From assembly GCA_003662205.1 (NCBI GenBank), contig QMXQ01000014.1, positions 1 to 16,538 of the forward strand: a stretch of 16,538 nt of DNA. Direction: 5' to 3'. The number at the start of each line of letters is the position of its first letter. Position 1 is the stretch's first letter. Shown here piece by piece: positions 12,014 to 16,538 of this stretch. Below the pieces are notes generated by a model. The model was not told where the DNA came from. It searched no databases and was given only the letters and a program-made list of their open reading frames with translations. The DNA comes from Candidatus Bathyarchaeota archaeon. Lineage in GTDB: Archaea > Thermoproteota > Bathyarchaeia > TCS64. The translations under genes and the position numbers were made by a program.

Positions 12014-12060
12014 GACTATCCTCGTCTCACTCCACGCCCCCGTAGGAATCTTAGAGGGGG

Positions 12061-12068
12061 ATAATAAA
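12061..12068 (-). promoter_or_regulatory. TATA box of adk
   Basis: TTTATTAT on the minus strand, between adk and the membrane-protein gene, predicts initiation near 12039 and a leader of about 25 bases ending in GAGGATAGTC before ATG 12013. Confidence 0.5.
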
Positions 12069-12114
12069 GCTGATTATAACAGTTTCGATACCGCTCCTCA
12101 GACATGCGTCTAGG

Positions 12115-12123
12115 TTTATATAA
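12115..12123 (+). promoter_or_regulatory. Strong TATA box before the small membrane protein gene
   Basis: TTTATATAA is a near-perfect archaeal TATA box. Initiation about 26 bases on (near 12145) falls past ATG 12135 and close to GTG 12144 and GTG 12147, so the true start is probably one of these. Confidence 0.6.
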
Positions 12124-12134
12124 GTTCGGCTCGA

Positions 12135-12386
12135 ATGGTTGAGGTGGTGCCTGTGTTGGAGCCGTGGTACAGGCCCTTCACGGTGCTGGGTCTCCTCCTC
12201 ATCGTCAGCGGTGCCCTCCTCATAGCGCTGCCGATCCTCGCCCGCCACCTGCCGAGCTTGGAGAGGCTGCCGTGGATCATCGTCTGGGTCTACAGGAGGG
12301 ACGGCTTCTATTTCATCACGTCGCCGCTGCTCATCATCGTCTCCCTCGTCTCGCTGCTCCTCCACCTGCTCAGCCGCTCTGCCTGA
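12135..12386 (+). CDS. Small membrane protein with two hydrophobic segments
   Basis: The 83-residue product (from ATG 12135) has two likely transmembrane helices: about 15-36 (FTVLGLLLIVSGALLIALPIL) and about 59-79 (FITSPLLIIVSLVSLLLHLL), joined by a loop with RHLPSLERLPWIIVWVYRRD. The arginines near 37 and 54-55 suggest this loop is cytoplasmic, placing both ends outside. I recognise no family. Because the TATA box is too close to ATG 12135, the start is more likely GTG 12144 or 12147, or GTG 12153 using GAGGTGG as ribosome site, which would remove three to six residues and leave the helices intact. It precedes the DUF362 gene by about 65 bases, which carry a separate TATA-like box. Confidence 0.7.
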   Translation: MVEVVPVLEPWYRPFTVLGLLLIVSGALLIALPILARHLPSLERLPWIIVWVYRRDGFYFITSPLLIIVSLVSLLLHLLSRSA

Positions 12387-12396
12387 GGCTGCATCG

Positions 12397-12403
12397 TTAA
12401 ATA
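12397..12403 (+). promoter_or_regulatory. TATA-like box of the DUF362 gene
   Basis: TTAAATA is centred about 26 bases before TTG 12426. It would allow either a leaderless start there or a 27-base leader to TTG 12453. Confidence 0.45.
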
Positions 12404-12452
12404 CAACCTGCATCCCGATCCAAAATTGATAGGGTTCTGTAGGTTGATTGTT

Positions 12453-13790
12453 TTGCCCAGCAAGGTCTACTTCATGGACGACCGGTACACGGGCCTCCCC
12501 TCCAGCCTGCCGGCCAAGGCGGCGCAGCTCTTCGACCACGCCGGCCTCGGGGACTGCTTCGATCCGGGGGACTCGGTGGCCGTCAAGTGCCACATGGGGG
12601 AGTGGTATAACACCGGCTACCTCCGCCCCATCCTCGTCAGGGCCATCGTCGACAAGGTGAAGGAGCACGGGGGCGTCCCCTTCGTCACCGACACGACGAC
12701 GGCCCCCTACTACCACTACGGGTCCCGGAGCACCGCCCAGTTCTACCTGGAGACGGCGGCTGCCAACGGCTTCACACGGGAGTCCATGGGCTGCCCCATC
12801 GTCATCGCCGACGGCAGCTACGGCACCGACGACGTCCGCGTCGAGATACCCGACGGCATCATCCTCAAGGAGGGATTCCTCGCCTCGGGCATCGCCCACG
12901 CCGACGCGGTCATCGTCGTCAGCCACTTCAAGGGGCACGCGAGCGGCGTCTACGGCGGCGCCATCAAGAACGTCGCCATCGGCTGCAGCAGCAAGAGGGG
13001 GAAGCTGAACGTCCACCTCACCACCCACCCCGAGGTCGGGATGAACCACTGGAGCTTCCACCCCGAGAACTGCGTCGGCAGGGAGTGCCCCGACTGGGTC
13101 CTCTGCGACAACCTCTGCCCCTCCGGCGCCATCCACATCACCGACGACACGATGGAGTGGGACCCCGGGAAGTGCATCGGCTGCTTCGGCCACCTCCGCC
13201 CCTTCTTCCAGTGCAAGGTCTGGGGGGACGAGAAGTATCAGGACTTCCGGAACTGGTTCCTCATCGCCATGGGGGACGCCGCCACCGGCTACGTCCGCCA
13301 CCTCGGCGGGGAGAGGGTCGGCTTCATCACCTACGCCCTCGACATCACCCCCGCCTGCGACTGCGCCCCCGGCGCCGACAGGCCCGTCATCCCCAACCTC
13401 GGCGTCTTCGCCTCCCGGGACATGGTCGCCCTCGACACCGCCGCCCTCGACATGGCCGACAGGGCCCCCGGCATCCCCGGCTCCCAGGCCGAGGAGAGGG
13501 AGGTGATGGAGCCCGGCGCCGAGAAGTTCACCGGCATCATCGGCCGCAGCCAGTGGGTCACCGTGAACACCTGCAGCCGCCTCGGCGCAGGCTCGAAGGA
13601 GTACGAGCTGGTCGCGCCCCCCGTCTCGGACGAGGAGGCGCGGTTCTGCTTCCCCCGGTTCAGCCCCGAGCGCCCCTCGGGCTACTACCTCGCCAAGGGC
13701 ATCGAGAAGTTCGGGTCATGGCTGCCCCCCGGCGGCTTCAAATACAACACCCGGCCGGCGGTCCCCTTCGAGGAGCTGACTCGGAGATAG
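12453..13790 (+). CDS. DUF362 family iron-sulphur protein
   Basis: The protein belongs to the DUF362 / COG2768 group of uncharacterised Fe-S proteins. From TTG 12453 it has 445 residues and begins PSKVYFMDDR, as relatives do; TTG 12426 would add nine. DUF362 strings include VAVKCHMGEW, FVTDTTTAPYY, VIVVSHFKGHASGVYGGAIKN and, later, LGVFASRDMVALDTAALD. A ferredoxin-like insert carries cysteines at 207, 212, 218, 222 (CX4CX5CX3CP) and 241, 244, 254 (CX2CX9C); a further CDC is at 302-304. The first cluster deviates from CX2CX2CX3CP and the second lacks one cysteine. About 80 extra C-terminal residues exceed the size I expect for the family. It is probably a cytoplasmic redox or cluster-linked protein; the reaction is unknown. 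Confidence 0.85.
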   Translation: MPSKVYFMDDRYTGLPSSLPAKAAQLFDHAGLGDCFDPGDSVAVKCHMGEWYNTGYLRPILVRAIVDKVKEHGGVPFVTDTTTAPYYHYGSRSTAQFYLETAAANGFTRESMGCPIVIADGSYGTDDVRVEIPDGIILKEGFLASGIAHADAVIVVSHFKGHASGVYGGAIKNVAIGCSSKRGKLNVHLTTHPEVGMNHWSFHPENCVGRECPDWVLCDNLCPSGAIHITDDTMEWDPGKCIGCFGHLRPFFQCKVWGDEKYQDFRNWFLIAMGDAATGYVRHLGGERVGFITYALDITPACDCAPGADRPVIPNLGVFASRDMVALDTAALDMADRAPGIPGSQAEEREVMEPGAEKFTGIIGRSQWVTVNTCSRLGAGSKEYELVAPPVSDEEARFCFPRFSPERPSGYYLAKGIEKFGSWLPPGGFKYNTRPAVPFEELTRR

Positions 13791-13805
13791 ACCCCGGCGC
13801 GTAGA

Positions 13806-13820
13806 GGGGCGTTAGGCCCC
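13806..13820 (+). terminator. Possible terminator hairpin between DUF362 and lhr
   Basis: GGGGC (13806-13810) pairs with GCCCC (13816-13820) around the loop GTTAG. A TTTTT run follows at 13856-13860. Archaeal termination mostly depends on T-runs, so the hairpin may be incidental, and the T-run doubles as part of the next promoter. Confidence 0.25.
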
Positions 13821-13855
13821 CCGGGGCTTCAGCCGCCGGAGCCCGTTAGATATTG

Positions 13856-13862
13856 TTTTTAT
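13856..13862 (+). promoter_or_regulatory. AT-rich promoter element before the Lhr helicase gene
   Basis: TTTTTAT, within the only AT-rich stretch of this gap, is centred about 38 bases before TTG 13897. It includes the A and T of ATG 13861, so a transcript from it could not use that ATG. Confidence 0.4.
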
Positions 13863-13896
13863 GGGCGGGCTCCTCAGTATTTCAGGCTGGGCTGAG

Positions 13897-16538
13897 TTGA
13901 CTGAGGGGAACGCCTTCTCCCTGCTGTGCCGTCCCGTCCGTAGGCTGGTAGAGGACCGAGGGTTCACCCAGCCGACGGAGCCCCAGCAGAGGATCATCCC
14001 CCACATCCTCGCCGGGAAGAACGTTCTCCTCATATCGCCGACGGCGACGGGCAAGACGGAGGCCGCGATGCTGCCGGTCCTCCACCGGTTCCTGATGACC
14101 GGGGGGCACCGCCCCGGCATCAGCATCCTCTACATCACCCCGCTGCGGGCGCTGAACCGGGACATCCTCGACAGGCTCACTTGGTGGTGCACCAGCCTCG
14201 ACATACGGCTCGCCGTCAGGCACGGCGACACCTCCACCCGGGAGCGGAACAGCCAGCGGCGGAGCCCGCCTGACATGCTCATCACGACGCCGGAGACGCT
14301 GCAGGCGATACTGCTGGGGCGGACGCTGAAGCGGTACCTCCGCGCCGTCAGGTGGATCGTCATCGACGAGATCCACGAGCTGGCGGACAACAAGCGGGGG
14401 AGCCAGCTCAGCCTCGCCCTGGAGCGGCTGAGGGAGATCGCCGACGAGGAGCCCCAGCTCATAGGCCTCAGCGCCACCATCGGCAGCCCCGAGAAGGTGG
14501 GGCAGTTCCTCGTCGGCAACGACCGGCAGGTCGAGATCGTCCAGGTCTCCGCCGCCCGGGAGACGGAGTTCGAGATCATCTACCCGGCCCCCGAGGCGGG
14601 CGACTACGAGCTGGCCTCCCGGCTGTTCACCCGGCCCGAGGTCGCGGCGAGGCTCAGGGTGATGAGGGACCTCATCGAGAGGCACAGGACGACCCTCATC
14701 TTCACCAACACCCGGTCGACGTCGGAGGTGCTGGCGAGCCGGTTCAAGGTCTGGGACCTGGACTTCCCCCTCAGCATCCACCACGGGTCGCTGGCGAAGA
14801 CGAGCCGCATCGCCGCTGAGAAGGGTCTCAAGAGCGGCGAGCTGAGGACCGTGGTCTGCACCTCCTCCCTGGAGCTGGGCATCGACATCGGCAGCATCGA
14901 CCTCGTCATCCAGTACAACTCGCCCCGGCAGGTGACCCGGCTGCTGCAGCGGGTCGGCAGGAGCGGCCACAGGATCGGACGGCGGGCGAAGGGCGTCGTC
15001 ATCACCCTCAACAGCGACGACACCCTGGAGTCGATGGTCATCTGCCGCCGGGCCCTCAGGGAGGAGATGGAGCCCGTCACCATCCCCCATAAGCCCTACG
15101 ATGTCCTCGTCAACCAGATCGTCGCCGAGCTGATGCCCCGGGGGCGCCTCTACTTCCTCCAGGTGAAGAACCTGTTCAGCCGGGCCTACCCCTACGCCGA
15201 CCTGACGGAGGAGGACGTCAGGTTCGTCGCCCGCTACATGCACAACAGGTTCCCCCGCCTCGCCTGGGTCTCGGAGAGGGACGAGGTCATCATCAAGCCC
15301 CGGGGCAACCGGAAGACCATCTACCGCTACTTCTTCAACACCCTCTCCATGATACCGGACGAGAAGGACTACCTCGTCATCGACGTCGAGGACGAGACCC
15401 CCGTCGGCATCCTCCACGAGGCCTTCGTCGCCGAGTACGCGAAGCCCGGCGTCAAGTTCATCATCCGGGGCACCCCCTGGAAGATCCTGAACATCCACAG
15501 CGACAAGATATACGTCAGGGCGGAGGACGACCCCACGGGCGCCATACCCAGCTGGATCGGCGAGGAGATACCCGTCCCCCTGGAGGCCGCCCTGGAGGTG
15601 GGACGCATCAAGGCCCAGGTGGAGCGCGGCCTCAAGGAGGGGCTGACCCCCGAGGAGGTCGCCGCCCAGCTGGAGGAGGTCTACCCCGCCGGGAGGGAGA
15701 CCATCCTGCGGGCCATCTCCGAGATCGTCGAGCACATCGAGCGGGGCCTCCCCGTGCCGACGGACCGCAGGGTCGTCGTCGAGGACTGGGACGAGAACGT
15801 CATCGTCCACGCGAACTTCGGCACCATGGTGAACAGGACCCTGGCCAGGCTCCTCGGCCACATCATATCCGAGGAGACGGGGTACCCCGTCGGCGTCCAG
15901 CAGGGCACCTACACGGTGGTGACGCAGACCGTCGGCGAGGTGGACGCCGCCTTCGTCGCCGGGCTGCTGAGGAGGCTGGCGGAGGCGGACCTGGAGGCCA
16001 TCCTGAGGGACGCCATCACGAAGACGGGCCTCTTCAAGAGGCGCCTCATCAATGTGGCCCGGAAGGCGGGGGCCCTCAGCAAGTACGCGAACTTCAGCAA
16101 CATCACCCTCGGGCGGCTGATGAAGAGCTTCGAGGGGACGTGCATCTTCGAGGAGGCGATGAAGGACACGATGCGGAAGGACCTGGACGTCGAGGCGACC
16201 GTCGACCTCCTGAGGCGGATGACCCGGGGCGAGATCGAGGTGGTGAGGATCGACACGGGCGGCGAGGTCAGTCCCCTGGCCCGGGTCGCCATCGAGAGCA
16301 TGAGCATGAAGACAGACATCGTGCCGACGGAGAAGATGACCCGCATCATCGTCGAATCCGCCCGGGCCCGCCTACTGAACGAGGTGAGAGTCCTGGCGTG
16401 CACCAGCTGCCTCGACCACTTCGAGGTCCGGCGCATGAAGGAGCTGCCCGAGAAGCTCGCCTGCCCGAAGTGCGGCTCCACCGAGATCGGGGTCTTCGAC
16501 AGGAGCGTCGAGGAGGTGATGGCGATGGCGGCCCGGAG
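13897..16538 (+). CDS. lhr: Lhr-type superfamily 2 helicase, 3' end cut by window
   Basis: Archaeal Lhr proteins are ATP-driven helicases for nucleic-acid repair or RNA processing. About 880 residues lie in the window, and the frame is still open at the right edge. Visible: Q-motif-like PTEPQQR at 26-32, Walker A SPTATGKTEA at 47-56, DEIH at 157-160, GLSATIG at 190-196, TLIFTNTRST from 266, SSLELGIDIG at 323-332 and QRVGRSGHR at 351-359. The Lhr-specific winged-helix and domain 4 region follows, then CxxC at 835/838 and CxxC at 856/859, a probable zinc site. I favour TTG 13897 because relatives begin a few residues before FSLL and the promoter element covers the in-frame ATG 13861, which would add 12 residues. 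Whether it is aLhr1 or aLhr2 I cannot say. Confidence 0.9.
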   Translation, partial: MTEGNAFSLLCRPVRRLVEDRGFTQPTEPQQRIIPHILAGKNVLLISPTATGKTEAAMLPVLHRFLMTGGHRPGISILYITPLRALNRDILDRLTWWCTSLDIRLAVRHGDTSTRERNSQRRSPPDMLITTPETLQAILLGRTLKRYLRAVRWIVIDEIHELADNKRGSQLSLALERLREIADEEPQLIGLSATIGSPEKVGQFLVGNDRQVEIVQVSAARETEFEIIYPAPEAGDYELASRLFTRPEVAARLRVMRDLIERHRTTLIFTNTRSTSEVLASRFKVWDLDFPLSIHHGSLAKTSRIAAEKGLKSGELRTVVCTSSLELGIDIGSIDLVIQYNSPRQVTRLLQRVGRSGHRIGRRAKGVVITLNSDDTLESMVICRRALREEMEPVTIPHKPYDVLVNQIVAELMPRGRLYFLQVKNLFSRAYPYADLTEEDVRFVARYMHNRFPRLAWVSERDEVIIKPRGNRKTIYRYFFNTLSMIPDEKDYLVIDVEDETPVGILHEAFVAEYAKPGVKFIIRGTPWKILNIHSDKIYVRAEDDPTGAIPSWIGEEIPVPLEAALEVGRIKAQVERGLKEGLTPEEVAAQLEEVYPAGRETILRAISEIVEHIERGLPVPTDRRVVVEDWDENVIVHANFGTMVNRTLARLLGHIISEETGYPVGVQQGTYTVVTQTVGEVDAAFVAGLLRRLAEADLEAILRDAITKTGLFKRRLINVARKAGALSKYANFSNITLGRLMKSFEGTCIFEEAMKDTMRKDLDVEATVDLLRRMTRGEIEVVRIDTGGEVSPLARVAIESMSMKTDIVPTEKMTRIIVESARARLLNEVRVLACTSCLDHFEVRRMKELPEKLACPKCGSTEIGVFDRSVEEVMAMAAR

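Noticed and set aside
12051..13301. 416-codon minus-strand open frame opposite DUF362
   Set aside because: Composition typical of an antisense shadow; the opposite strand has conserved DUF362 and cysteine motifs.
13882..15861. 659-codon minus-strand open frame opposite the Lhr helicase
   Set aside because: Antisense shadow of a clear helicase; the product is repetitive D/E/L/G/V with no domain.

Overview
The window comes from a GC-rich archaeon. Four things support this: a GatD/GatE tRNA-dependent amidotransferase (an archaea-only enzyme), a nurA-herA pair, an archaeal Lhr-type helicase, and TATA-like AT islands about 20-35 bases before starts that are often GTG or TTG. The gene mix (adenosine-specific kinase, DUF166, aKMT-like methyltransferase, many stand-alone winged-helix proteins) would suit a Bathyarchaeia-like or other TACK lineage. 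That placement is inference, because no rRNA or other placement marker lies here. No tRNA, CRISPR array, insertion sequence or phage gene was seen.

Layout. 1-2533: the 3' half of gatD, then complete gatE, making Gln-tRNA(Gln). 2591-3498: two overlapping plus-strand genes for winged-helix proteins that share an N-terminal domain. 3503-4897: five small winged-helix genes in one minus-strand operon, running head-on into the first two. 4898-5203: a 306-base AT-rich regulatory region with TATA boxes for both directions, a 10+10 base inverted repeat around one of them, a perfect 10-base palindrome, and a leader that can fold into a multi-helix RNA ending at the nurA start codon. 5204-7704: nurA and herA, overlapping, for DNA-end processing; no mre11 or rad50 is adjacent. 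7701-8399: a DUF166 protein on the minus strand. 8501-8938: a Nudix hydrolase, divergent from it. 9009-9146: an unrecognised 45-residue protein. 9199-10137: pyrB. 10134-10796: an aKMT/FAM173-like methyltransferase (minus). 10893-11381: adenosine-specific kinase. 11378-12013: adenylate kinase (minus). 12135-12386: a small membrane protein. 12453-13790: a DUF362 iron-sulphur protein. 13897-end: an Lhr-type helicase cut by the window end.

How it works together. Most genes are housekeeping (translation, pyrimidine and adenine nucleotides, repair, RNA/DNA helicase) in very compact order. All four convergent junctions have almost no spacer: three share a 4-base overlap of their stop codons and the fourth has 4 bases between stops. 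Adenosine-specific kinase (adenosine to AMP) and adenylate kinase (AMP to ADP) meet at one of these junctions.

The best candidate for something undescribed is the cluster of seven stand-alone winged-helix genes between the tRNA amidotransferase and nurA-herA, together with its symmetric operator-like region. It looks like a self-contained regulator array, possibly autoregulated and possibly controlling the divergent nurA-herA operon. No experiment or database search backs this; it rests on gene order, shared architecture and the repeats.
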